The notes below the pieces were generated by a model. The model was not told where the DNA came from, ran no database searches, and saw only the letters and a program-made list of their open reading frames with translations. Made by a program: the position numbers and the translations under genes. From an uncultured Methanoregula sp. (GTDB taxonomy: Archaea; Halobacteriota; Methanomicrobia; Methanomicrobiales; Methanospirillaceae), in contig NZ_OY787453.1 in the NCBI RefSeq assembly GCF_963678795.1, positions 682,001 through 746,000 of the forward strand: a stretch of DNA of 64,000 bases, in the 5' to 3' direction. Below are positions 52,097 through 61,885 of the stretch, piece after piece (position 1 is the first letter of the stretch; each line of letters begins with the position of its first letter).

Positions 52097-54367
52097 TTAT
52101 TTCCTGGTTATACTGACTGCTGCAAGAAGTGCGATTGCAAGGGCCGCGACTGCAATTACTGGGGGCAGTGGCGACTTGGTCGGTGCTACCGGCGCTGATG
52201 TGGCTGCAGCCGTGGTCACTGGAGGTGCAACTACGGTACTCTGCGGGGTAACTTCAGGGGTAGTAGTTACTATCATCTGGGAAACTGCAGGAGCGTTACC
52301 GGTCTTGAATGCGGTATCGCTGCCGTACCCGTTGGTTGCGGTCAGTGCGACATCATACGCGCCTTCTTTTAAGTAAATGTGGCGTGGGTTCTGTTCGGAT
52401 GAGGAGGTTCCGTCACCGAAGTCCCAGGACCATTTCGTCGGGTTTCCGGTAGAGATATCCTTGAACTGGACAATGAACGGGGCTTTTCCCTGCTGACGAT
52501 CAGCAGTGAAGTCTGCCACTGGCGCAAGGGTAGTGATGATATAGCCGGGTTTCGCCGTTGTATCCTGTCCGTTGACATTCGAGGCCGTCAGTGTTACCGT
52601 GTACGTCCCGAGTGTTGTATAGGTATGCCGGGGGTTCTGATCTGCGGAGGTTGATCCGTCACCGAAGTCCCACTTCCAGGCAGTCGGGCTTCCCGTGGAG
52701 GCATCGTTAAACTGGACCGACAGGGGAGTGCCGCCCCGGGTCTTGTCAGCAACAAAGTCTGCCCGCGGGATGTTCAGGACGGTAATGTACGCCTTCTTGG
52801 TCGCAGAGTTGGTCACCGACGGGTTGGATGCCGTCAGGGTAACATCGTAGACACCGGTGGCACGGTATGAGTGGTCGGGCTTTGAACCGGTCCCGACAGT
52901 CCCGTCGCCAAACTCCCAGACCCAGTCGGTGGGGGAATTCTTGGAGAGGTCCGTGAACGTAACAATTCTTCCTACGCCGACAACCGTCTTATCGGCAACG
53001 AAATCAACCGCTGCCCCCTTTCCTACGGTGATGAGATTCGTCCTGGTTCTCGTATCCGTTCCAAAGGCGTTTTTCACGGTGAGAGAAACCGTATATGTCC
53101 CTTCGCTGGTATATGCGTGCGAGGGGTTCTGGTCAGTTGAAGTTGTTCCATCCCCGAAATTCCAGGACCAGGATGTCGGGTTATTGATCGACTGGTCGAT
53201 GAAGTTCACCTTCATCGGCACATTGTATTGTTCGTAAGGTGCATAGGTCGGTATGAAATCGGCTTTCGGGGACATACCGATATTGATATAACTCAGTTTT
53301 GTCTCAGTATCCTTTCCGTTGTCATTCCTGGCGGTGAGCGAGACCGTATAGACTCCTTTCAGCTGGTAGACATGATTCGGGTTCTGGTCAGTTGAAGTTG
53401 CTGCATCCCCAAAGTTCCAGGCCCATGATGTGGGTGAATTGGTAGATTTATCGGTGAACTTGATGGTATCCATCTGGTTGGCGGAAACCGGTGTGCCGGC
53501 AAAATCCGCAACAGGAACGCCACCCACGTTTACAACCTGCTTGGAAGTATCCGAGTCACTGCCCCGGGTGATTGTGAGCTTTACATCGTACGCTGCGCCG
53601 GTAGTGAATGTATGGCTGGGATTCTGGTCAGTTGAAGTTGCTCCATCCCCGAAATCCCAGTTCCAGGATGTGGGGCTCCCAAGAGACCTGTCAGTGAACT
53701 TCACGGGAAGGGGGGCTTTGCCGGTGTTCGGGCTTGCCAGGAATTTTGACTGGAGGCCGCCGATTGCATTGATGTATTTGGTCTTCGTTACATCCGAGAT
53801 GCCATAATCGTTGGTTACGGTAAGGATGACGTTGTAGATACCGGGATTGCGGTACGTGTGGACCGGGTTCTGTTCAGAGGATGAGATCCCGTCACCGAAA
53901 TCCCACTGCCAGGCTGTGACCTGACCCTTGGTCAGATCCGTGAATTTCACGGCGAGCGGGACATTGCCTGATGTCGGACTTGCGGTGAAATCAGGTGTTG
54001 GTGCCATCCCGATTGAAATGAAATCCTTCTTGATTGCGGTGCTGGAACCATAGGCATTCTTTACGGTAAGGGTTACCGTGTAGGTCCCGCGTGCATTATA
54101 CAGGTGGCTGGGGTTCTGTTCCGTCGAAGTCGCCCCATCCCCGAAATTCCAGGAATAACTGAGCGGGGTTGACCCGAGAGAGTTGTCAACGAAGTCCACT
54201 CTGCATGGGATCGTTGAGAACCGGTAATGTGCATCAAACTGTGCCACGGGACTTAATCCTACGACGATATATCCCGCTTGTGCGCTGTCCGCAGCCATGA
54301 CCCCGGGAATTGCCAGGGTCAGGAGGATTAGTAGTCCTGCAAATAAGAAAAGTACTTTCGATCTCAT
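52097..54367 (-). CDS. Surface protein with eight PKD domains
   Basis: 756-aa secreted, membrane-anchored protein. The signal peptide LFLFAGLLILLTLAIPGVMA is followed by eight PKD (polycystic kidney disease) beta-sandwich domains of about 85 residues. Each has the W-x-FGDG core, e.g. SWNFGDGATS, WQWDFGDGISS, VWEFGDGTVG and WSWDFGDGTSS, and a YTVTLT-like strand. A Thr/Pro/Val-rich linker and a C-terminal membrane segment (VIAVAALAIALLAAVSI) with a short basic tail follow. Probably an S-layer-associated adhesin. In the fourth repeat the Gly is replaced (FGDAAT). Confidence 0.92.
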   Translation of the reverse strand: MRSKVLFLFAGLLILLTLAIPGVMAADSAQAGYIVVGLSPVAQFDAHYRFSTIPCRVDFVDNSLGSTPLSYSWNFGDGATSTEQNPSHLYNARGTYTVTLTVKNAYGSSTAIKKDFISIGMAPTPDFTASPTSGNVPLAVKFTDLTKGQVTAWQWDFGDGISSSEQNPVHTYRNPGIYNVILTVTNDYGISDVTKTKYINAIGGLQSKFLASPNTGKAPLPVKFTDRSLGSPTSWNWDFGDGATSTDQNPSHTFTTGAAYDVKLTITRGSDSDTSKQVVNVGGVPVADFAGTPVSANQMDTIKFTDKSTNSPTSWAWNFGDAATSTDQNPNHVYQLKGVYTVSLTARNDNGKDTETKLSYINIGMSPKADFIPTYAPYEQYNVPMKVNFIDQSINNPTSWSWNFGDGTTSTDQNPSHAYTSEGTYTVSLTVKNAFGTDTRTRTNLITVGKGAAVDFVADKTVVGVGRIVTFTDLSKNSPTDWVWEFGDGTVGTGSKPDHSYRATGVYDVTLTASNPSVTNSATKKAYITVLNIPRADFVADKTRGGTPLSVQFNDASTGSPTAWKWDFGDGSTSADQNPRHTYTTLGTYTVTLTASNVNGQDTTAKPGYIITTLAPVADFTADRQQGKAPFIVQFKDISTGNPTKWSWDFGDGTSSSEQNPRHIYLKEGAYDVALTATNGYGSDTAFKTGNAPAVSQMIVTTTPEVTPQSTVVAPPVTTAAATSAPVAPTKSPLPPVIAVAALAIALLAAVSITRK

Positions 54368-54534
54368 GGTGATTACCGTGGAACACTATTTACGTCATGA
54401 TATTTAATCCCATCACCCTTTTTTATGAAATCAATTATAATGCCTTCAGTATTTGTAGCGGATACAATGTACCCTGCGAAACGCCTGCGTTCAAACCGGG
54501 GCCAATCGCCAACGTAAAAAGAGATCCTGGCGGG

Positions 54535-55008
54535 TCAGATGATATGACTTGTCAGGTCTTTTGTTATGACCCAGTCGCAGTATCTGCAGTGCAGTCCTTT
54601 CGGTGTGACCTCAAACTTGCTGGTAATGGGTTCGTTGGTATTGGAGATGCACCCGGGGTTGGGGCAGCGGACGATCCCTTCAATGATGCCCGGGATCTCA
54701 ACACCTTTCTTCTCCCAGACCTTGAAATTCCGGATGATATTGATTGTGGCGTGGGGGGAGATGAGTGCTATGCGGTTGACCTCCTCCTTGGAGAGTTCGC
54801 GGTTGGTGAGCTTGACAATGTCCTTTCGTCCCATGTTCCTGCTCTGAACGTTCGTTGCAATCGAGAGGGCTTCCTGGGTTGCTCCGGTGATGCCAAGAAT
54901 CTTGACCACATTGAGAGCCTCACCACCGTCAATATGATCGATCACGGTACCGTTCTTGATCCTCCGCACAAGGAGCCCTTCGTTCTCGGCAGCCTCGCTT
55001 GTTTTCAT
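54535..55008 (-). CDS. pyrI: Aspartate carbamoyltransferase regulatory subunit
   Basis: 157-aa regulatory chain of ATCase that binds nucleotides and zinc. VRRIKNGTVIDHIDGGEALN, GRKDIVKLTNRELSKEEVN and the zinc Cys set CPNPGC...CRYCDW are typical. The start overlaps the pyrB stop (ATGA), so the two are coupled, as usual for archaeal pyrBI. Confidence 0.95.
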   Translation of the reverse strand: MKTSEAAENEGLLVRRIKNGTVIDHIDGGEALNVVKILGITGATQEALSIATNVQSRNMGRKDIVKLTNRELSKEEVNRIALISPHATINIIRNFKVWEKKGVEIPGIIEGIVRCPNPGCISNTNEPITSKFEVTPKGLHCRYCDWVITKDLTSHII

Positions 55009-55907
55009 CGCATCACCTGGAGGAGCATTGCCATCCGCATGGGAACGCCGTTCCTGGACTGGTCAAAGTATTTTGCATGAGGGGATGCGTCTACCCGGGG
55101 ATCTATCTCGTCAACCCGCGGGAGGGGGTGGAGGATGATCAGGTGTTTGCGGGCGTCAGAGAGGAGTTCCGGAGTGATACGGTAACTGGAGGAGACATTG
55201 AAGTATGATGCCGAGTCAGGGAATCGTTCCCGCTGGATACGGGTGACATAGAGCACATCGACATCGGGGATAATTTCACTGATGTCATCGTGTTCAATAA
55301 TCTCCATTCCCCTGTCACGGAGATCTGCAGCAAGCGTTGCCGGAAGTTCAAGACCGGTGGGGGAGACCGTGTGCAGCCGGGCATTGTAGAGGGAGAGGGC
55401 CGAGGCAAGCGAATGGGCGGTCCGCCCGTACCGGAGGTCCCCGACAAGCGCCACATCGATACCGTCAATGGGCATTGACTGGCGGATGGTATACAGGTCG
55501 AGGAGCGTCTGGGACGGGTGCTGGCCTGCACCGTCTCCGGCGTTGATGACCGGGACGGTTGAGAACTCTGCAGCAAGCCGTGCCGCTCCTTCCTTGGGAT
55601 GCCGGATGACGATTGCATCCGCGTATCCGCTCACAACCCTGATGGTATCGGCAAGGGTCTCACCCTTTGCCATGGAGCATGCGTCGACGCTCCCGACCGA
55701 GAGGGAAGTGCCGCCAAGACGCGCCATGGCGGATTCGAAGGACATCCGCGTTCGCGTGCTGGGTTCAAAGAAGAGGACGGCAAGAATCTTACCGACAAGT
55801 GCATCCGGATCAAACTGTTTCCTGTCAATCTGTCCTGCGTGATCCAGCAGGCGGTCGATCTCATCCCGGTCAAAATCGCCAATGGAAATGATATGCTGCG
55901 TTCCCAC
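55005..55907 (-). CDS. pyrB: Aspartate carbamoyltransferase catalytic subunit
   Basis: 300-aa enzyme of pyrimidine synthesis joining carbamoyl phosphate to aspartate. FFEPSTRTRMSFESAMARLG (carbamoyl-phosphate site), HPSQTLLDLYTI, DLRYGRTAHSLASAL and HPLPRVDEIDPRVD are present. Normal length; first gene of the pyrBI operon. Confidence 0.96.
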   Translation of the reverse strand: MGTQHIISIGDFDRDEIDRLLDHAGQIDRKQFDPDALVGKILAVLFFEPSTRTRMSFESAMARLGGTSLSVGSVDACSMAKGETLADTIRVVSGYADAIVIRHPKEGAARLAAEFSTVPVINAGDGAGQHPSQTLLDLYTIRQSMPIDGIDVALVGDLRYGRTAHSLASALSLYNARLHTVSPTGLELPATLAADLRDRGMEIIEHDDISEIIPDVDVLYVTRIQRERFPDSASYFNVSSSYRITPELLSDARKHLIILHPLPRVDEIDPRVDASPHAKYFDQSRNGVPMRMAMLLQVMR

Positions 55908-56089
55908 TCCTCCCTCTGGTGTGTACAGGATATCTTGTATTTCCTGCCCTAATTATCTATCCTTCACCCGGCCCGGCCAACGGTATCCTGGCCCTGCCGG
56001 AACATTTTCCCGCGAACAAGCACCGGCAGGAATGATATTATTGGATGGCTACTCACCTTTTTATACGATCCAGTAATTTTTGTGAGGTA

Positions 56090-57190
56090 ATGCCCGTGGA
56101 CACAATACCCATTGCACGGCCGGCCATCGGTCAGGAAGAGATATTAGCGGTAACAGAAGTCCTCGAATCCGGAATGCTTGCTGCCGGTGAACGTGTTGCG
56201 CAGTTCGAACAAAAGTTTGCTGATTATTGCAGTACCACGCACGCAATCGCCATCAACAACGGTACCGCGGCACTTCATGCTGCCCTTCTCGCCATCGACA
56301 TCGGTCCCGGTGATGAAGTGATCGTACCCGCCTTCTCCTTCATTGCAACGGCAACCACCGTCTCGATGTGCGGGGCAAAACCCGTTTTTGTGGATGTCAA
56401 CGGTGACACCTATAATATCGATCCTGCCCGGATCGAGGAACGCATAACGGACAAGACCCGGGCGGTAATTGGTGTCCACCTGTTCGGCCAGCCGTTCGAT
56501 GTCGATGCAGTAAAAAAGGTCTGCGAGTCCCGCAACCTGAAGCTCATTGAGGATGCGGCACAGGCCCATGGGGCGATTTACCATGGCGAAAAAGTGGGGG
56601 GGCTCGGGGATCTTGGCTGCTTCTCGTTCTATGCCACGAAGAACATGATTACCGGCGAGGGCGGGATGGTTACGACGAACAGCCGGGCACTGGCCGACCG
56701 GCTGCGCCTGACCATCAATCACGGCCAGAAAGAGAAGTATCTTCACACCCGGCTTGGCTATAACTACCGGATGACCGATCTGGCTGCTGCCATCGGCCTC
56801 GTTCAGTTGAAAAAACTCGACAAGTTCAACCTCCGCAGGAGGAAGAATGCTGAATATTTCAATGCGAATCTCTCCGTGAAGGGCCTTGTCACCCCGAAGG
56901 TCATGGAAGGAACAAATCCGGTGTATCACCAGTATGTAATCCGGCTCACCGAAGAATTCCCGATGAAAAGGCAGGAATTTGCCGACTACCTGAAGTCGAA
57001 GGGGATTGGTTCAGCTATCCACTACCCGATTCCCATCCACCGTCAGCCGCTCTACGATACGGCAAACGGGCCCGATCCGTGCCCGGTCTCGACCAGGCTT
57101 TCTGAATCGGTCCTGAGCCTGCCGGTCCACCCGCTGCTTGATCAGAAAGAACTTGCATATATCTGTGAGACCATCAACAAGGTGAGATGA
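56090..57190 (+). CDS. DegT/DnrJ/EryC1 (WbpE-like) sugar aminotransferase
   Basis: 366-aa PLP-dependent aminotransferase acting on a nucleotide-linked keto-sugar. IAINNGTAALHAALLAI, VIVPAFSFIATATTVSMCG, LIEDAAQAHGAIYHGEKVGG and the PLP lysine in FSFYATKNMITGEGGM are visible, with GYNYRMTDLAAAIGL after them. The ATG at 56090 has GTGAGGTA upstream; 15 earlier in-frame codons are rejected. With the next two genes it forms a cluster matching the WbpA/B/E steps toward UDP-2,3-diamino sugar uronates (inference). Confidence 0.88.
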   Translation: MPVDTIPIARPAIGQEEILAVTEVLESGMLAAGERVAQFEQKFADYCSTTHAIAINNGTAALHAALLAIDIGPGDEVIVPAFSFIATATTVSMCGAKPVFVDVNGDTYNIDPARIEERITDKTRAVIGVHLFGQPFDVDAVKKVCESRNLKLIEDAAQAHGAIYHGEKVGGLGDLGCFSFYATKNMITGEGGMVTTNSRALADRLRLTINHGQKEKYLHTRLGYNYRMTDLAAAIGLVQLKKLDKFNLRRRKNAEYFNANLSVKGLVTPKVMEGTNPVYHQYVIRLTEEFPMKRQEFADYLKSKGIGSAIHYPIPIHRQPLYDTANGPDPCPVSTRLSESVLSLPVHPLLDQKELAYICETINKVR

Positions 57191-58093
57191 ATGGATGTCG
57201 GGGTTATCGGTACCGGTATGATGGGAAGGAACCACGTCCGCGTCTACTCCGAGCTGAAAAGCGTGGGTTCAGTCGGCGTCTTTGATGTCAGAGCCGGCTC
57301 TGCAGAAGAGATTGCCCGTCAGCACGGGGCAGATGCCTGCCCCACTCTTCGCGCCCTTCTCGACGCCTGCGATGCGGTCAGCGTCTGTGTCCCGACACCG
57401 TTCCACGTGGATGTCGTGCGGCAGGTTTTCGAATCCGGTACATCGGTTCTTATCGAGAAACCGATCTGTGCATCATCTGCTGAAGCGATCTCTCTCCTTT
57501 CTCATAAGCCTGCAGGGATCACAGTTGGCGTGGGGCACATCGAGCGGTTCAACCCGATCGTCCAGGAAATCCGGAAGATCGTGGACAAACCGTTGTATGT
57601 CGAGATGAAACGGCACAATCCTGCATCTGCGAGGGTAAGCGGCAGCACGGTGGTCGAGGACCTGATGATCCACGACATCGATGTCCTCCTCAGCCTCTTC
57701 GGGACGCCGTCGGATATTCACAGTGCAGGGAATGTCGACGTCTGCAGTGTTCTCGCGAAATGCGGGACGATGCCCGTTGCCCTTTCGGCAAGCCGTAAGT
57801 CCTCGAAGAAGATCCGGATGATCTATATCGAGGAAGAAGAGTTCACCATCGAAGGCGATTTCATGACCCAGGAGATCACCATCTACCGCAAGCCGGGGCA
57901 GTACCAGTTCGAGGCTGAGCGGTATGTTCAGGAGAATATCATTGAAAAAGTGATGGTCAACAAGCTTGAACCCCTGAAACGGGAACTGGGAACCTTTATT
58001 GACTGTGTCCGGAATAAAAAACCGTTCCCGGTCACGCCGGAACAGGCCGTGGAAAACCTGCGGGTGTGCGAGACCATTTTAGCGGGGCTCTGA
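57191..58093 (+). CDS. Gfo/Idh/MocA family (WbpB-like) oxidoreductase
   Basis: 300-aa NAD(P)-dependent sugar dehydrogenase. Rossmann motif GVIGTGMMGRNHVRVYSELK, VCVPTPFHVDVVRQVF, EKPICASSAEAISLL and the catalytic region GVGHIERFNPIVQEI are present. It starts directly after the aminotransferase stop. By analogy with WbpB it would oxidise the C3 hydroxyl of UDP-GlcNAc uronate for the aminotransferase; not proven. Confidence 0.88.
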   Translation: MDVGVIGTGMMGRNHVRVYSELKSVGSVGVFDVRAGSAEEIARQHGADACPTLRALLDACDAVSVCVPTPFHVDVVRQVFESGTSVLIEKPICASSAEAISLLSHKPAGITVGVGHIERFNPIVQEIRKIVDKPLYVEMKRHNPASARVSGSTVVEDLMIHDIDVLLSLFGTPSDIHSAGNVDVCSVLAKCGTMPVALSASRKSSKKIRMIYIEEEEFTIEGDFMTQEITIYRKPGQYQFEAERYVQENIIEKVMVNKLEPLKRELGTFIDCVRNKKPFPVTPEQAVENLRVCETILAGL

Positions 58094-58118
58094 AACAGCC
58101 CGGGCAAGGGGGATTATA

Positions 58119-59549
58119 ATGCTGTCAGATCACATCAGGAAACGCGGGCCGATTAAGAAGATAGGTGTTATCGGTATGGGGTATGTCGGGATACCGGCAG
58201 CAGCCCTGTTTGCAGATTCGCCGGTTTTTGACCGGGTCTATGGCTTCCAGCGGGATTCCCCTTCGTCGGGTTACAAGATCGCAATGCTGAACCGGGGCGA
58301 GAGCCCGCTCAAAGGCGAGGAGCCGGGCCTTGAGGAACTCTTATCAAAAGTTGTTGCAGCAAAAAAATTCTCGTGCACTTCTGACTTTTCGAAGATCCGT
58401 AAGCTGGACGCGGTTACGCTCTCGATCCAGACGCCGTTTCTGAACAAGGAAGATCTCCTGCCGGATTTCTCGGCTTTAAAGGACGGGATCCGGAATGTGG
58501 GGAGCTACCTCTCTCCGGGAATGCTCGTGGTGCTGGAATCCACGGTAACGCCCGGGACCACGACCGGCCTTGCCCGGGAGATTCTTGAACAGGAATCGGG
58601 TCTTCTTGCAGGTGTCGATTTTGCCCTTGCGCATGCACCCGAGCGGGTGATGGTAGGCCGGCTCCTCCGGAACATTCGGGAGCACGACCGGATTGTCGGG
58701 GGTATCGATGAAGTGAGCACAAGAAGGGCTGCCGAGCTCTACTCACCGGTCCTCACGACGGGAAAAGTCATCCCTATGTCTTCCACGGCAGCGGAAGTGA
58801 CCAAGACCGCCGAGAATACGTTCCGGGACCTCCAGATAGCGGCCATCAACGAACTGGCGCTCTACTGCGAGGCAATGGGGATCAATGTCTACGATGTCCG
58901 GACCGGCATCGACAGTCTCAAGGGAGATGGGATCACGCGTGCCATGCTCTGGCCGGGAGCCGGTGTCGGCGGTCATTGCCTGACCAAGGACACGTATCAC
59001 CTTGAACGGGGGGTCCAGGTGCTGGGAAAAGACCTGCTTGATTACCCTCCCGGTGAGCCCTCGCTCTACGTGCTTGCCCGGCGGATCAACGATTTCATGC
59101 CCGTCCATATGTTCCGGCTCACCATCGATGGCCTGAAGCGCGCCGGTGTTTCACCGGAAGGTGCAAAAGTCGCCCTGCTCGGCTGGGCATTCCTCTCCAA
59201 TACGGATGATACCCGGAACACCCCTTCCGAACCCTTCCGGGATCTTTTACTGAAGGAAGGAGCGGTTGTCTGCGTGCATGACCCGTATGTTGCCGAATAT
59301 CCTGGTGTACCGGTTGTTCCCTTTGTCGAGGAGGCCCTGCAGGATGCCGATGCGATCGTGATCTTTGCCGGTCACCACCAGTACCGGACCCTGGACCCGA
59401 AAGTGCTCAGGAACCTCTCCGGCAGGAAGCACCCGGTCATTATCGATGGGCGCAACATGGCCGATCCCGATGCCTATATCCGGGAAGGCTTTGTGTACAA
59501 GGGTATTGGCAGGGGCGACAAGAATTCGCATGCGATTGTGGAAACGTAA
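58119..59549 (+). CDS. UDP-N-acetyl-hexosamine 6-dehydrogenase (WecC/WbpA-like)
   Basis: 476-aa nucleotide-sugar dehydrogenase. KIGVIGMGYVGIPAAALFAD binds NAD, VTPGTTTGLAREIL and APERVMVGRLLRN follow, AAEVTKTAENTFRDLQIAAI is the middle-domain helix, and the catalytic Cys is in GVGGHCLTKDTYHL. A C-terminal UDP-binding domain (ALLGWAFLSNTDDTRNTPS) completes it. It oxidises UDP-GlcNAc or UDP-ManNAc to the uronate. Third gene of the sugar cluster, 25 nt after the oxidoreductase; a T-rich terminator follows. Confidence 0.9.
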   Translation: MLSDHIRKRGPIKKIGVIGMGYVGIPAAALFADSPVFDRVYGFQRDSPSSGYKIAMLNRGESPLKGEEPGLEELLSKVVAAKKFSCTSDFSKIRKLDAVTLSIQTPFLNKEDLLPDFSALKDGIRNVGSYLSPGMLVVLESTVTPGTTTGLAREILEQESGLLAGVDFALAHAPERVMVGRLLRNIREHDRIVGGIDEVSTRRAAELYSPVLTTGKVIPMSSTAAEVTKTAENTFRDLQIAAINELALYCEAMGINVYDVRTGIDSLKGDGITRAMLWPGAGVGGHCLTKDTYHLERGVQVLGKDLLDYPPGEPSLYVLARRINDFMPVHMFRLTIDGLKRAGVSPEGAKVALLGWAFLSNTDDTRNTPSEPFRDLLLKEGAVVCVHDPYVAEYPGVPVVPFVEEALQDADAIVIFAGHHQYRTLDPKVLRNLSGRKHPVIIDGRNMADPDAYIREGFVYKGIGRGDKNSHAIVET

Positions 59550-59561
59550 GGACAAGCCCTC

Positions 59562-59590
59562 TTTTTTTATTCATTGTTTTTCAGGTTTTT
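59562..59590 (+). terminator. T-rich terminator after the sugar cluster
   Basis: Three T-runs (seven, five and five T) within 30 nt of the stop codon, the usual archaeal termination pattern. Confidence 0.6.
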
Positions 59591-59776
59591 CCGTATTAGC
59601 GGGTGTTGTATTGCGCTCTGTCCCGGTACGTGTGGCTCATTTTCCGTATGAGAACACAATCCGGATCGTGCAAAAACTGACCGGTGGTATGCGTGATGTG
59701 ATGTTGCGGTAACGTAACTAGCAGGAAACCGGTAATATACCCGTTGTCGTAAAAAACCAGACTCTGCGTCTCACTT

Positions 59777-59786
59777 AAAAAAAAAA
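59777..59786 (-). terminator. Oligo-T terminator of the thermosome gene
   Basis: Ten A on the plus strand read as ten T on the minus strand, starting 1 nt after the thermosome stop codon. Confidence 0.6.
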
Positions 59787-59787
59787 G

Positions 59788-61431
59788 TTAATATCCGCCC
59801 ATGCCCGGGGGCATGCCGCCCATTCCGCCGGGTGGCATCCCGCCACCGGGTGCAGCGGACTTTGAGGCGGCGATGACATCATCAATCCGCAGGATCATGA
59901 CGGCAGCTTCGGCTGCGCTTGAGATTGCCTGTGTCTTGACCCTCAGGGGTTCGACAACGCCGGCCTTGAGCATGTCTGACGGTTTCTTGGCATCGGCGTC
60001 AACACCGTATGTCTTTTTCCCGGATTCGTGTACTGCCCGCATATCCACGAGCATGTCAATTGCATCAAGCCCGGCATTCTCTGCGAGCGTCCGTGGGATG
60101 ACTTCCATTGCTGCGGCAAATGCCTCGATAGCCAGCTGGACACGACCGCCGACACTGGCTGCATATTCACGGAGACGGAGCGAGAGTTCAGTCTCGGGTG
60201 CCCCGCCGCCGGCAACGATCTTCTTTCCTTCCACCACTACGGATACGACCATGAGCGCGTCGTGGATGGCGCGTTCGAGTTCGTCGACCACGTGCTCCGT
60301 TCCGCCCCTGACGATGATAGAAACCGCTTTTGGGTTCCTGCATTTCGAGACGAAGATCATCTCGCCGCCGGAGACTTTCCGTTCCTCGACAAGCCCGGCA
60401 GTTCCGAGATCCTTTGAGGTGATGGTATCGATACTGTTGACGATGGTTGCCCCCGTTGCCCGGGCAAGGTTATCCCCGTCGCTCTTCTTGACCCTGCGGG
60501 TGGCGAGAATGCCGGCCTTTGCAAGGTAGTGCTGTGCAACATCGTCGATTCCTTTCTGGCAGAAGACTACGGTTGCCCCGCTTGCCACAACCTTGTCCAC
60601 CATTCCACGGACCATATGCTCCTCCTCGTCGAGGAATGCCTGCACCTGTTCCGGCGTGGTCATATTGATCTTCGCATTCACGTCAGTCTTCTTGAACTCG
60701 AGGGCTGTATTGAGGATCAGGATCTTCGCATTCTTCACTGATTCAGGCATGGACGGGTGGGCACGTTCCTTGTCGATGACCATGCCTTCGACAAGTTCGG
60801 TGTCATCCGTAGATGAACCGACTTTCTTCTCCACATTGATATGGGCGAGATCCGCTTTGCCGTCAGGATCCATAACCGAGGTTACTGCCCTGACAATAAT
60901 ATCGCTGAGAAGATCCCGGGAAACCTCGGCATTCTTGCCGGTCAGCGCGGTGCCGGCAATCTTTTTGAGCATTGCCATATCCGTCGGCTTCACGGTAATG
61001 GCGATCCCGTCGAGAATAACAAGTGCCTTTGCCGCGGCCATCCGGTAGCCTTCGGCAATAACGGTCGGGTGAACGCTCTGGGCGAGAAGCCCCTCGGCAT
61101 TCTTCAGCAGTTCGCCGGCAATGATGACCGATGTCGTGGTACCATCGCCTACTTCAGCATCCTGGGTCTTGGCTACCTCGACAATCATCTTGGCTGCCGG
61201 GTGTTCGATATCCATCTCTTTTAATATGGTGACCCCGTCGTTCGTGATGGTGATTTCCCCTATCCCGTCGATGAGCATCTTGTCCATTCCCCGTGGACCG
61301 AGTGTTGAGCGGACTGCCGCTGCCACAGCCTTTGCTGCGGCAATATTGCTGTTCTGGGCATCCTGCCCGCTGCTCTTCGTAGTTCCTTCCCTGACAATGA
61401 TGATGGGTTGTCCCCCGAGTTGTTGTGACAT
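59788..61431 (-). CDS. thsA: Thermosome subunit (group II chaperonin)
   Basis: 547-aa ATP-dependent chaperonin subunit. [40 protein letters not shown] and [19 protein letters not shown] bind ATP; the apical lid region follows, and [19 protein letters not shown] is in the second equatorial part. The C-terminus is a GGM-repeat tail ([19 protein letters not shown]). Normal length. It receives substrate from prefoldin, encoded at 18.5 kb. The upstream minus-strand sequence has AT-rich elements (e.g. 61514-61523) that may be its promoter. Confidence 0.97.
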   Translation of the reverse strand: MSQQLGGQPIIIVREGTTKSSGQDAQNSNIAAAKAVAAAVRSTLGPRGMDKMLIDGIGEITITNDGVTILKEMDIEHPAAKMIVEVAKTQDAEVGDGTTTSVIIAGELLKNAEGLLAQSVHPTVIAEGYRMAAAKALVILDGIAITVKPTDMAMLKKIAGTALTGKNAEVSRDLLSDIIVRAVTSVMDPDGKADLAHINVEKKVGSSTDDTELVEGMVIDKERAHPSMPESVKNAKILILNTALEFKKTDVNAKINMTTPEQVQAFLDEEEHMVRGMVDKVVASGATVVFCQKGIDDVAQHYLAKAGILATRRVKKSDGDNLARATGATIVNSIDTITSKDLGTAGLVEERKVSGGEMIFVSKCRNPKAVSIIVRGGTEHVVDELERAIHDALMVVSVVVEGKKIVAGGGAPETELSLRLREYAASVGGRVQLAIEAFAAAMEVIPRTLAENAGLDAIDMLVDMRAVHESGKKTYGVDADAKKPSDMLKAGVVEPLRVKTQAISSAAEAAVMILRIDDVIAASKSAAPGGGMPPGGMGGMPPGMGGY

Positions 61432-61885
61432 GGTATTCCTGAAGCCTCCTTCGGTGATTATTATCGATCCGCCGCCATGCTTCTAACCCCTGGCGTTTCC
61501 TGCAAAACAGACGTCTTTTTATCGGGATATACTACATGGTGGCAGACTCTGTCGCCACTTGCAGATCACCGTTGACTGTTGTGTGACTAATAGTTTTCTT
61601 TTTCCGGCAGGGGTACCTGTATCTCTCAGGAATCAGTACCAGTTGATCGATTCCGCACTGCAATCGATCTCCGGCATAAAAATTCCAGCCATCCCCGTAT
61701 CCCTGCTCAAAATTTTTCAAGCAACCCTTGGCACAATAGGCTGAACAGTCACACCGAAGAAAAAGGTTTACTGTTAGATAATTATCCTACTGTAGGATAA
61801 TTAACCTACAAACGGCAGGTTTACCAACACTCTCGTATCCTGCCTGAAAGGTTTTCAGCAGACCCTGGTGCAAAAACGGATCGGT
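61432..61885. other. Intergenic stretch with a perfect palindrome
   Basis: 454 bp between the thermosome start and the end of the CARF-like gene, both read leftwards. No coding region is supported (short frames at 61532-61744 have no family resemblance). It holds AT-rich promoter-like sequence for the thermosome gene and the 23-bp palindrome at 61780-61802. Confidence 0.55.
61780..61802. repeat. Perfect 23-bp palindrome
   Basis: AATTATCCTAC (61780-61790), one central T, and GTAGGATAATT (61792-61802). The arms match perfectly over 11 bp. It lies 84 nt beyond the stop of the CARF-like gene and about 350 bp upstream of the thermosome start. Operator or terminator, undecided. Confidence 0.7.

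Noticed and set aside
52097..54367. Regularly spaced similar DNA segments that could suggest a CRISPR array
   Set aside because: The segments encode PKD domain cores in a single open frame, spaced about 250 bp apart; no short direct repeats with unique spacers.
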